NCBI GenBank assembly: GCA_026392465.1
Contig: JAPLCA010000008.1
Coordinates: forward strand, 296,194-330,559
Direction of reading: 5' to 3'
Length of the DNA: 34,366 bases
Origin: Propionibacteriales bacterium
GTDB taxonomy: Bacteria > Actinomycetota > Actinomycetes > Propionibacteriales > Nocardioidaceae
In this document: in pieces, positions 13,309 through 20,311 of the stretch
How positions within the stretch are numbered: position 1 is the first letter of the stretch
How the letters are laid out: every line of letters starts with the position of its first letter
Notes under the pieces: model-generated
What the model was told of the DNA's origin: nothing
What the model saw: the letters and a program-made list of their open reading frames with translations, nothing else
The model's database searches: none
Program-made: the position numbers and the translations under genes

Positions 13309-13905
13309 GTGACCGCCATGCCGATGTTCCCGCTCGGGACCGTCCTGCTGCCGGGAGGCCTGCTGCCCCTGCGGCTGTTCGAGCCGCGCTACCTGGCCCT
13401 GCTCGCCGACGTCCTCGCCGACGACGAGCCCGAGATCGGGTTCGTGCTGATCGAGCGGGGCGTGGAGACGGGCGGTGGCGACTCGCGGTTCTCGACGGCG
13501 ACGGTCGGACGCGTCGTCCAGGTCGAGCCGCGGCAGCAGGAGATGGGCCTGGTGGCCGTGGGCGAGCGACGCATCGAGGTCGAGGGCTGGCTGCCTGAGG
13601 ACCCGTACCCGCGGGCCAAGGTGCGTGAGCTGCCGCCGCTGGAGCTCGACGTCGACCTGGTCGCGGTCGCCGAGGTGCACGAGCGCGCGACGGCCGCCGC
13701 GGTGCGACTCGGGGCGATGCCGCCCGAGCCGCCGCCGCACGACCTCGAGGCCGCCTGCTGGCACCTCGCCGACGGCTGCCCGATGGGGCCGTACGACCGT
13801 CTCGGCCTGCTGCGGACGACGTCGGCGAGCGCCCTGCTGGCGAAGGTCGACGACGCGTACGAGCAGGCCGTCGCGCTGCACGAGGCGTTCGGCTCCGGCG
13901 GCTGA
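13309..13905 (+). CDS. LON peptidase substrate-binding domain protein
   Basis: A 198-residue protein consisting of the N-terminal (substrate-recognition) domain of Lon without the AAA+ and protease parts. MFPLGTVLLPGGLLPLRLFE then PRYLALL is the hallmark start of the domain; EIGFVLIERG and VGRVVQVEP continue the beta-barrel, and the C-terminal 60 residues are helical. Stand-alone LON domains are common in Actinomycetota and their role is not settled. GTG 13309 (9 nt after GGGTAC) or ATG 13318 are both possible starts. dnaX follows after 46 nt. Confidence 0.9.
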   Translation: MTAMPMFPLGTVLLPGGLLPLRLFEPRYLALLADVLADDEPEIGFVLIERGVETGGGDSRFSTATVGRVVQVEPRQQEMGLVAVGERRIEVEGWLPEDPYPRAKVRELPPLELDVDLVAVAEVHERATAAAVRLGAMPPEPPPHDLEAACWHLADGCPMGPYDRLGLLRTTSASALLAKVDDAYEQAVALHEAFGSGG

Positions 13906-13938
13906 CCGCACGCCGTGACCCGTGTCGGGCGGCGCGGC

Positions 13939-13944
13939 TAGGCT
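13939..13944 (+). promoter_or_regulatory. Housekeeping -10 box of leaderless dnaX
   Basis: TAGGCT, fitting the TANNNT -10 element, lies 7 nt before the dnaX GTG at 13952. This is the usual spacing for leaderless actinobacterial genes and contrasts with the GGGTAC-N9 class. No Shine-Dalgarno is present. Confidence 0.5.
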
Positions 13945-13951
13945 CGGGGCC

Positions 13952-16090
13952 GTGGATGCCCCTCTCGCCCTCTACCGCCGGTACCGTCCCGAGACGTTCG
14001 CCGAGGTGATCGGGCAGGAGCACGTCACCGACCCGCTCCGGCACGCGCTGGCCGCGAACCGGGTCAACCACGCCTACCTGTTCTCCGGCCCGCGCGGCTG
14101 CGGCAAGACGACCAGCGCACGCATCCTGGCCCGGGCGCTCAACTGCGAGCAGGCGCCGGTGGCCGACCCGTGCGGGGAGTGCCAGAGCTGCCGCGACCTC
14201 GCCCGCGGCGGACCGGGCAGCGTCGACGTCATCGAGATCGACGCCGCGAGCCACGGTGGTGTCGACGACGCCCGCGACCTGCGCGAGCGCGCGTTCTTCG
14301 CGCCCATCAGCAGCCGCTACAAGGTCTACATCATCGACGAGGCGCACATGGTGAGCCCGCAGGGCTTCAACGCGCTGCTCAAGCTCGTCGAGGAGCCGCC
14401 GCCGCACCTGAAGTTCATCTTCGCGACCACCGAGCCCGACAAGGTGATCGGCACCATCCGGTCCCGCACGCACCACTACCCGTTCCGGCTCGTGCCGCCG
14501 AAGGCGCTCGGCGACTACCTGAACCAGCTGTGCGAGGCCGAGGGCGTGCGCCTCGAGCCCGCCGCGCTCCCGCTCGTGGTCCGTGCGGGCGCCGGGTCGG
14601 TGCGCGACACCCTCAGCGTCCTCGACCAGCTGCTCGGCGGCGCGGGGCCCGAGGGCGTCACCTACGACCTCGCCGTCCAGCTGCTGGGCTACACGCCCGA
14701 CTCGCTGCTCGACGAGGCGGTCGCGGCGTTCGGCGCGTCCGACGGTGCCACGGTGTTCGGCGTCGTCGACAAGATCATCGAGTCGGGGCAGGACCCGCGC
14801 CGCTTCGCCGAGGACCTGCTGCAGCGGCTGCGCGACCTCGTCGTGCTGCGGGCCGTGCCCGACGCGCTCGCGACCGGTCTGCTCGACGTGCCGGGCGACC
14901 GGGCCGAGCGACTGCAGGGCCAGGCCACGTCGTTCGGTCCGGCCGACCTGACGCGCATGGCCGACATCGTCAACGCGGCGCTCACGGAGTTCCGTGGTGC
15001 CACCGCCCCGCGTCTGCTGCTGGAGCTGATGTGCGCGCGCATCCTGGTGCCGGCCTCCGACGCGTCCGGTGTGGTCGCCCGCGTCGACCGGCTCGAGAAG
15101 CGGCTCTCCATGGGCGGGGTGCCGGCCGACCAGGTGCCGGTCGGCACCCGGCCCGCACCGGCGCCCAGCGTCGAGGCGGCGGCCCCGGCGGCCCCCGCAG
15201 CGCAGTCGTCCGCGCCCCAGCCGCCTGCCTCGCAGTCGTCGAGCCCGCGGGAGGCGGCCCTGCGGCAGGCGGGGGCCGCCCCGTCGGCACCCGCCCCGGA
15301 GCCCGACGACGTCCCTGAGCCGCCGGACCTGCCGCCGTGGGAGGTGGAGGAGCCGGTCGAGCGGTCCGCGTCCCCCCAGCCGGCGACGCCTGCCCAGCCG
15401 GCTGCCCAGCCGGCTGCCCAGCAACCGGCGCCCGAGCAGCGCCAGGCCGCCCCGGCGCAGGAGCCGGGCCGCCCGGCGGCGCAGGAGTCGGCACCGCAGC
15501 CGCCCGAGCAGCCGGCCCGTCAGGAGCCGGCGCAGCCGGTTGCGCCGCCGACGCCTGCGGCCGGGGGCATGGGCGTGGCCGACGTGCGTCGGCTCTGGCC
15601 GGAGGTGCTCGAGGTCATCAAGGGGCTGCGCCGGTTCACCTGGATCATGCTCAGCCAGAACGCGCAGGTGCAGGCGCTCGACGGCCAGACGTTGACCATC
15701 GCGCTGGTCAACGCCGGCGCCCGCGACTCGTTCGTCGCGAGCGGCTCGGCCGAGTACGTGCAGCAGGCGTTGCAGCAGGTCATCGGCGTGCAGTGGCGGA
15801 TCGAGGCGATCGTCGACCCGTCGGTCGACCCGCGTGCGGCCAGCGCGCCGCAGCCGTCGGCGCCGGCCGCCCAGCCGGCTGCTCCGGCGCCGTCCGGCCA
15901 GGGTCGTGGCGTCGGTGCGCCCGAGGCGGTCCGCCAGGCCATGCGCGAGCCGGGCTCGGTGGCACCGCCGGAGGACCCCGACCTCGCGGCGCACCCTGAC
16001 GACCCGGTCGTCGACCAGGGCGCCGACCCCGAGCAGCTCCTCTCGCGCGAGCTGGGTGCGCGGGTGATCGATGAGATCGACCACGGCTGA
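13952..16090 (+). CDS. dnaX: DNA polymerase III subunits gamma and tau
   Basis: A 712-residue clamp-loader ATPase. The N-terminus is LALYRRYRPETFAEVIGQEH. Walker A SGPRGCGKTT is at about residues 43-52. A four-Cys zinc module (CEQAPVADPCGECQSC) is at about 63-78 and Walker B IIDEAHM at about 126-132. The arginine-finger region is FIFATTEPDKVIGTIRSRTH. Domain III follows to about residue 370. A Pro/Ala/Gln-rich linker spans roughly 395-540, including tandem QPAAQPAAQ. A tau-type domain (VRRLWPEVLEVIKGLRRFTW) follows. GTG 13952 is chosen because an upstream ATG at 13922 would add ten residues that do not belong to the family. No ribosomal-frameshift slippery site was examined in detail. The genes often found after dnaX (ybaB, recR) are not here. 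Confidence 0.97.
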   Translation: MDAPLALYRRYRPETFAEVIGQEHVTDPLRHALAANRVNHAYLFSGPRGCGKTTSARILARALNCEQAPVADPCGECQSCRDLARGGPGSVDVIEIDAASHGGVDDARDLRERAFFAPISSRYKVYIIDEAHMVSPQGFNALLKLVEEPPPHLKFIFATTEPDKVIGTIRSRTHHYPFRLVPPKALGDYLNQLCEAEGVRLEPAALPLVVRAGAGSVRDTLSVLDQLLGGAGPEGVTYDLAVQLLGYTPDSLLDEAVAAFGASDGATVFGVVDKIIESGQDPRRFAEDLLQRLRDLVVLRAVPDALATGLLDVPGDRAERLQGQATSFGPADLTRMADIVNAALTEFRGATAPRLLLELMCARILVPASDASGVVARVDRLEKRLSMGGVPADQVPVGTRPAPAPSVEAAAPAAPAAQSSAPQPPASQSSSPREAALRQAGAAPSAPAPEPDDVPEPPDLPPWEVEEPVERSASPQPATPAQPAAQPAAQQPAPEQRQAAPAQEPGRPAAQESAPQPPEQPARQEPAQPVAPPTPAAGGMGVADVRRLWPEVLEVIKGLRRFTWIMLSQNAQVQALDGQTLTIALVNAGARDSFVASGSAEYVQQALQQVIGVQWRIEAIVDPSVDPRAASAPQPSAPAAQPAAPAPSGQGRGVGAPEAVRQAMREPGSVAPPEDPDLAAHPDDPVVDQGADPEQLLSRELGARVIDEIDHG

Positions 16091-16097
16091 TCCCGGC

Positions 16098-16205
16098 GGG
16101 GGTGCCGGGCCCCGGGCGGCGGACGGCGGAGCCGGGGGTGCCGGGCCCAGGGCGGCGGACGGCGGAGCCGGGGGTGCCGGGCCCCGGGCCGCGGACGGGG
16201 GAGCC
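16098..16205 (+). repeat. Three tandem 36-bp repeats between dnaX and pab
   Basis: Units at 16098-16133, 16134-16169 and 16170-16205 are near-identical; each starts GGGGGTGCCGGGCCC. Unit 2 has one change and unit 3 two. Each contains a GC-rich self-complementary CCGGGCCCCGG-type core. The unit is 12 codons long, so copy-number change would not shift a frame reading across it. If translated in the pab frame it gives a Gly/Ala-rich repeat, unlike the rest of the protein. Confidence 0.9.
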
Positions 16206-16211
16206 GGGGCC

Positions 16212-18941
16212 GTGGCCGTGGTGGCGCACCGACGGCGTCTCGAGCTCGCCGAGGGTCCGCTGGAGGTGCTGCGACGCTTCCGTGACCGCGACCGTCCGGT
16301 GGCGCTGGTCGGCGCGTGGCACCAGGGCGACGCGCTGGTGGCCTGCGACCCCGTGCGGGTGCTCGATCCCGAGGTGGACGACCCGTTCGACCTGCCGCTG
16401 CCGGTGGTGGCACCGGACGCCGACGGACCCGGTGCCGGCTTCGGCGGGGGCTGGATCGGTCTGTGGGGGTACCGGCTGGGCGGCCGGCTGGAGCGGGTGC
16501 CGCCCGCCCGCACCCGTCCCGTCGAGCAGCCCGACGCCCGGCTGGCGTTCTACGCGTGGGTGCTGCGACGCAGCCGGGGCACGTGGTGGCTGGAGTGGCT
16601 GGGCGACGTCGACGTCGCGCCCGTGCTGGCGATGCTCGAGGGTCCCGCGCCGGAGCCGGGCGCGCACCGCGTCGGGCCGCTGCGGCTGGTGCCGTCACCC
16701 GACGAGCACGCGGCAGCGGTCGCGCGGGCGGTGGCGCACGTGCACGCCGGTGACCTCTTCCAGGTGAATCTCTGTGCGCGCCTGGAGGGCGAGGTGCGGG
16801 GGCACCCGGTCGACGTCTTCTGCGCGGGCGCGCAGCACCTGCGGCCAGCCTACGGCGCGTTCGTGGGCGGCCCGGCGGGCAGCGGCGAGGGCGTCGCGTC
16901 GTTCTCCCCGGAGCTGTTCCTGCGCCGCACGGGGCACGAGGTGCTGACGTCGCCGATCAAGGGCACGGCGCCGCTCGGAGCCGGACCGCGGGACGACGCC
17001 GCCGCGGCCGCGACGCTGGTGGCCTCGGCGAAGGACCGCGCCGAGAACGTCATGATCGTCGACCTGATGCGCAACGACCTCGGTCGCGTGTGCGCGCCGG
17101 GCAGCGTGCGCGTCCCCGCCCTCGTCCGGCCCGAGCGGCACGCCGTGTGGCAGCTGGTGTCCGACGTCGTGGGCCGCCTCGCGCCGGACGTCGACGACGC
17201 CGACCTGTGGCGGGCGACGTTCCCGCCGGGGTCGGTCACGGGTGCGCCGAAGGTGCGGGCGATGGAGGTCGCCGCGGCGCTCGAGGCCACCGGGCGGGAG
17301 GCGTACACCGGGGCGATCGGCCACGTCAGCCCGCTCGCCGGTCTCGAGGCGAACGTCGTCATCCGCACGCTGGAGATGGCCCAGGGGCGGGCGTGGCTCG
17401 GCGTGGGCGGTGGGATCGTCGCCGACTCCGACCCGCACGCCGAGCTGGCCGAGGTGTTCGTGAAGGCGCGCCCGGTGGTCGAGGCGGTCGGGGGCAGCCT
17501 CGTCGACGACGTGCCGCTCCCACCGCCCGCGGCCCCGTCCGCGCCGAGGTCCGCGCGGGAGTGGTCCGCGGACGTCACGCGCGGGGTGTTCACCACCCTG
17601 CTCGTGGAGGACGGGAGGGCCGTCGACGTCGCGTCGCACCTGGCCCGGCTCGACGCCAGCGTCCGCGCCGTCTACGGCAGCAGCGTCCGGGAGGGGCTCG
17701 ACGACGCGGTGGCCCGGCGCGCGGCGAGCCTGCCGTCGGGCCGGCATCGGGTGCGGGTCGAGGCGGTGCCCCTCGAGCCGCTGCGCGACGCGGACGACCA
17801 CGCCGTGCCGGTGCGGGTCCGCCTCGTCGACGCCCCGCTCGCGCCCGCCCCCGCCTCGTGGCGGCTCGTGCCGCGCGAGGTCCCGGGCGGCTGGGGCAGC
17901 CACAAGTGGGTCGACCGCGGCCCGCTGGAACCCCCGGCGGGGGCGGACGAGCTGCTGCTCGTCGACGTCGACGGCTCGGTGCTGGAGGGCGGTCGCACCT
18001 CGGTGTTCTGTGTGCTCGACGACGGCGTGCACACGCCCGCGCTCGACGGCAGGGTGCTGCCGGGCACCCAGCGCGCCCGGGTCGTCGACGCCCTCCTGCG
18101 CGCCGGCCTGCCGCTGCGTCAGCGTCGGCTCACGCGCTCCGACCTCGCGGCGGCGTCGGAGGTCTTCGTCACCAACGCCCTGCGCGGGGTCGTGCCGGTG
18201 CACGAGGTCGCGGACGTCGGCGCGTGGCCCGCCCCCGGCCCCCTCGCCACCCTCCTCACCTCGGAACTGGCCTCCCCCCACCCCCCTGACCGTGACGTTT
18301 CCGGGGTGAGAACGCAGGTTCCAGCCCGGAAACGTCACGCTCAGCGGGAGGGGGCGGGCGGGGCCAGGGTGCTGTTCGTCGACAACTACGACTCGTTCGT
18401 CTTCAACCTCGTGCAGTACGTGCGCGAGCTCGGCGCCCGGGCCGACGTCGTCCGCAACGACGAGGTCGACGTCGAGCAGCTCGTCGCCGCGCGGTCGGCG
18501 CGCGAGCTGACGCACGTGGTCCTGTCGCCGGGGCCGGGCGCGCCCGCCGACGCGGGCATCAGCGTCGACGTCGTCCGTCGCCTCGGTCCCACCACGCCGC
18601 TGCTCGGGGTCTGCCTCGGCCACCAGGCGATCGCCGAGGCCTATGGCGCGCGGGTGGTGCGTGCGGCGCAGGTGGTGCACGGCAAGCCGTCGCTCGTCCA
18701 CCACGACGGGCTCGGCCTGCACGCCGGGCTGCCCGCGCCCCTCGTCGTCGCCCGCTACCACTCGCTGGTGGCCGAGGAGGCCAGCCTGCCGGCGGAGCTC
18801 GTCGTCACGAGTCGCACCGCGTCGGGCGTCGTGATGGGCCTGCGGCACGCGACCCATCCGGTCGAGGGCGTGCAGTGGCACCCCGAGTCGATCCTCACGA
18901 GCCACGGGCACGACCTGCTCGCCACGTTCCTCGACGCCTGA
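16212..18941 (+). CDS. pabB: Aminodeoxychorismate synthase component I / aminodeoxychorismate lyase / glutamine amidotransferase (PabB-PabC-PabA frame)
   Basis: One 909-residue frame carries three enzymes of p-aminobenzoate synthesis for folate. PabB, residues about 1-435: FSPELFLRR, SPIKGTAPLG, DRAENVMIVDLMRNDLGRV and FPPGSVTGAPKVRAMEVAAA, the chorismate-binding signatures. PabC, about 450-695: RGVFTTLLVEDGR, the PLP-lysine segment GSHKWVDRG, EGGRTSVF and VTNALRGVVPVHE. PabA, from about residue 720: DNYDSFVFN, SPGPGAP, Cys in GVCLGHQAIAEAYGA and His/Glu in VQWHPES. GTG 16212 with GGGGGAG upstream is preferred; the frame stays open back to ATG 16071 (47 more residues encoded by the 36-bp repeat), overlapping dnaX. 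The PabC-PabA linker (about 18285-18345) looks non-coding and may mark a one-base indel; GTG 18369 would start a separate PabA. Confidence 0.85.
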   Translation: MAVVAHRRRLELAEGPLEVLRRFRDRDRPVALVGAWHQGDALVACDPVRVLDPEVDDPFDLPLPVVAPDADGPGAGFGGGWIGLWGYRLGGRLERVPPARTRPVEQPDARLAFYAWVLRRSRGTWWLEWLGDVDVAPVLAMLEGPAPEPGAHRVGPLRLVPSPDEHAAAVARAVAHVHAGDLFQVNLCARLEGEVRGHPVDVFCAGAQHLRPAYGAFVGGPAGSGEGVASFSPELFLRRTGHEVLTSPIKGTAPLGAGPRDDAAAAATLVASAKDRAENVMIVDLMRNDLGRVCAPGSVRVPALVRPERHAVWQLVSDVVGRLAPDVDDADLWRATFPPGSVTGAPKVRAMEVAAALEATGREAYTGAIGHVSPLAGLEANVVIRTLEMAQGRAWLGVGGGIVADSDPHAELAEVFVKARPVVEAVGGSLVDDVPLPPPAAPSAPRSAREWSADVTRGVFTTLLVEDGRAVDVASHLARLDASVRAVYGSSVREGLDDAVARRAASLPSGRHRVRVEAVPLEPLRDADDHAVPVRVRLVDAPLAPAPASWRLVPREVPGGWGSHKWVDRGPLEPPAGADELLLVDVDGSVLEGGRTSVFCVLDDGVHTPALDGRVLPGTQRARVVDALLRAGLPLRQRRLTRSDLAAASEVFVTNALRGVVPVHEVADVGAWPAPGPLATLLTSELASPHPPDRDVSGVRTQVPARKRHAQREGAGGARVLFVDNYDSFVFNLVQYVRELGARADVVRNDEVDVEQLVAARSARELTHVVLSPGPGAPADAGISVDVVRRLGPTTPLLGVCLGHQAIAEAYGARVVRAAQVVHGKPSLVHHDGLGLHAGLPAPLVVARYHSLVAEEASLPAELVVTSRTASGVVMGLRHATHPVEGVQWHPESILTSHGHDLLATFLDA
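18291..18339. repeat. Perfect 15-bp inverted repeat inside the pab frame
   Basis: CGTGACGTTTCCGGG (18291-18305) and CCCGGAAACGTCACG (18325-18339) are exact reverse complements around a 19-nt loop. Past one mismatched pair, CTGA/TCAG extends the stem. It lies just after a C6-A-C6 tract and an out-of-frame TGA (18287-18289), exactly where an intergenic hairpin would sit between pabC and pabA. Third-position GC drops sharply across it. Confidence 0.85.
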
Positions 18942-18973
18942 GGTCGGCACCGGCCGGGGGCGCGTCCGCGTGG

Positions 18974-18979
18974 CAGCAT
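18974..18979 (+). promoter_or_regulatory. Possible -10 box of the acyl-CoA dehydrogenase gene
   Basis: CAGCAT, with 7 nt to ATG 18987, has the same spacing as TAGGCT before dnaX. There is no Shine-Dalgarno, so the gene may be leaderless. The match to TANNNT is imperfect. Confidence 0.3.
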
Positions 18980-18986
18980 CGGACCC

Positions 18987-20138
18987 ATGGACCTGACCCT
19001 CACCGACGAGCAGGCCGGATTCCGCGCCCTGGCCCGCGACTTCCTCGACCGGGAGGTCGTGCCGCACCGTGCCGCGTGGGACCGCGCGGAGTCCGTCGAC
19101 CTGTCGATCATCCCGAGGCTGGGCGAGATCGGCTTCTTCGGTCTGACGATCCCGGAGGAGTACGGCGGGGTCGGCGGCGACTACCTCACCTACGTCCTCG
19201 CGGCGGAGGAGCTCGGCCGCGCCGACTCCGCGATCCGCGGCATCGTCTCGGTCTCGTCCGGGCTGTTCGGCACGTCGGTCCTGCGGCACGGCACCGAGGC
19301 GCAGAAGCAGCGCTGGCTGCCCGACATCGCCGCCGGCCGCATCCTCGGCTGCTTCGGGCTCACCGAGCCCGGCAACGGCTCCGACGCCGGCAACCTGCGC
19401 ACCCGGGCCCGCCGCGACGGTGACGACTGGGTGATCGACGGCTCGAAGGTGTTCATCACCAACGGCACCTGGGCCGACGTGGCCCTCGTGTTCGCCCGCA
19501 CCAGCGACGACGGCCCGCGTGGCGTGTCCGCGTTCCTGGTGCCGACGGACACGCCCGGCTTCGAGGCCACCGAGATCACGGGCAAGCTCGGCCTGCGCGG
19601 CCAGGCGACCGCAGCGCTGTCCTTCGACGGCGTCCGCGTGCCGGGCGACGCGCTGCTGGGCGAGGAGGGCCGGGGCTTCAAGATCGCGATGCAGACCCTC
19701 GACAAGGGCCGCGTGACCATCGCGGCCAGCTGCGTAGGCATCGTCCAGGGCTGCCTGGAGGAGACCGTCGCGTACACGGGCCAGCGCGAGCAGTTCGGCC
19801 GGCCGATCGCGTCGTACCAGCTGGTGCAGGAGATGATCGCCGACATGAGCGTTGACGCCGACGCCGCGCGGCTGCTCACCTGGCGCGCCGCCGACCTCAT
19901 GCAGCGCGGCGAGCCGTTCGGGACGGCGGCGTCGAAGGCCAAGCTGTTCGCCTCGGAGGCGGCCGTGCGCGCCGCGAACCTCGCCGTGCAGGCGTTCGGC
20001 GGCTACGGGTTCATCGACGAGTACCCGGTGCAGAAGTACCTGCGCGACGCTCGCGTGATGACGCTCTACGAGGGCACGAGCCAGGTGCAGAAGCTGCTGA
20101 TCGGGCGGGCCGAGACGGGGATCAACGCGTTCGTCTGA
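18987..20138 (+). CDS. Acyl-CoA dehydrogenase family protein
   Basis: A 383-residue FAD enzyme. GCFGLTEPGNGSDAGNLRTR is the first family signature. YTGQREQFGRPIASYQLVQE and QAFGGYGFIDEYPVQKYLRD form the C-terminal signature. VMTLYEGTSQVQKLLIGR carries the catalytic glutamate in the YEGT position used by short/medium-chain enzymes. It oxidises an acyl-CoA thioester at the alpha-beta bond and hands electrons to ETF; chain length cannot be read from sequence. It stands alone, 45 nt after pab, with a short stem-loop directly after the stop. Confidence 0.95.
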   Translation: MDLTLTDEQAGFRALARDFLDREVVPHRAAWDRAESVDLSIIPRLGEIGFFGLTIPEEYGGVGGDYLTYVLAAEELGRADSAIRGIVSVSSGLFGTSVLRHGTEAQKQRWLPDIAAGRILGCFGLTEPGNGSDAGNLRTRARRDGDDWVIDGSKVFITNGTWADVALVFARTSDDGPRGVSAFLVPTDTPGFEATEITGKLGLRGQATAALSFDGVRVPGDALLGEEGRGFKIAMQTLDKGRVTIAASCVGIVQGCLEETVAYTGQREQFGRPIASYQLVQEMIADMSVDADAARLLTWRAADLMQRGEPFGTAASKAKLFASEAAVRAANLAVQAFGGYGFIDEYPVQKYLRDARVMTLYEGTSQVQKLLIGRAETGINAFV

Positions 20139-20164
20139 CCGAGATGCGGGACGAAGGTCTCGGT
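20138..20164 (+). terminator. Stem-loop after the acyl-CoA dehydrogenase gene
   Basis: ACCGAGA (20138-20144) and TCTCGGT (20158-20164) pair around a 13-nt loop, starting on the last base of the stop codon and followed by TGATT. This is a plausible terminator isolating the following secretion operon. Confidence 0.5.
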
Positions 20165-20192
20165 TGATTGGGCAGCCGGGGTCCGGCTCGCC

Positions 20193-20198
20193 TATCCT
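20193..20198 (+). promoter_or_regulatory. Possible housekeeping -10 element of the secretion operon
   Basis: TATCCT stands in the 173-nt gap before the operon at 20312. A TTGATT lies at 20164-20169, but the 23-nt gap is too long for a normal spacer, so the -35 box is uncertain. The gap is visibly less GC-rich than the genes around it. A small CCGGA/TCCGG hairpin at about 20206-20223 lies in the predicted leader. Confidence 0.3.
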
Positions 20199-20311
20199 CA
20201 GCGTGCCGGACTTGGGAATCCGGTTCAGTAACTCGATCGAATCGACATCGTTCCTCCAGGGGAACACCGCCGTCCCGAGGACGGTCGCCGACGCGAGAAG
20301 GACATGCAGCC

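Noticed and set aside
13906..13951. Small RNA (4.5S/SRP RNA) or tRNA gene near dnaX
   Set aside because: Only 46 nt lie between the LON-domain gene and dnaX, with no fitting structure.
16098..16205. CRISPR-like array
   Set aside because: The repeats are directly adjacent with no spacers and only three units, so this is a tandem repeat.
16071..16211. N-terminal extension of Pab through the tandem repeats
   Set aside because: It would overlap dnaX and add a Gly/Ala-rich repeat foreign to PabB; GTG 16212 has a ribosome-binding site. Kept as an alternative.
13157..16513. Open frame of 1118 codons on the minus strand opposite dnaX
   Set aside because: It is the mirror of a GC-rich coding strand: Arg/Gly/Pro-rich low-complexity sequence, no family motifs, and it lies opposite a clear dnaX.
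20168..20311. 48-codon upstream extension of the exported protein
   Set aside because: It would bury the signal peptide behind about 50 Arg/Ser-rich residues and covers the likely promoter and leader.
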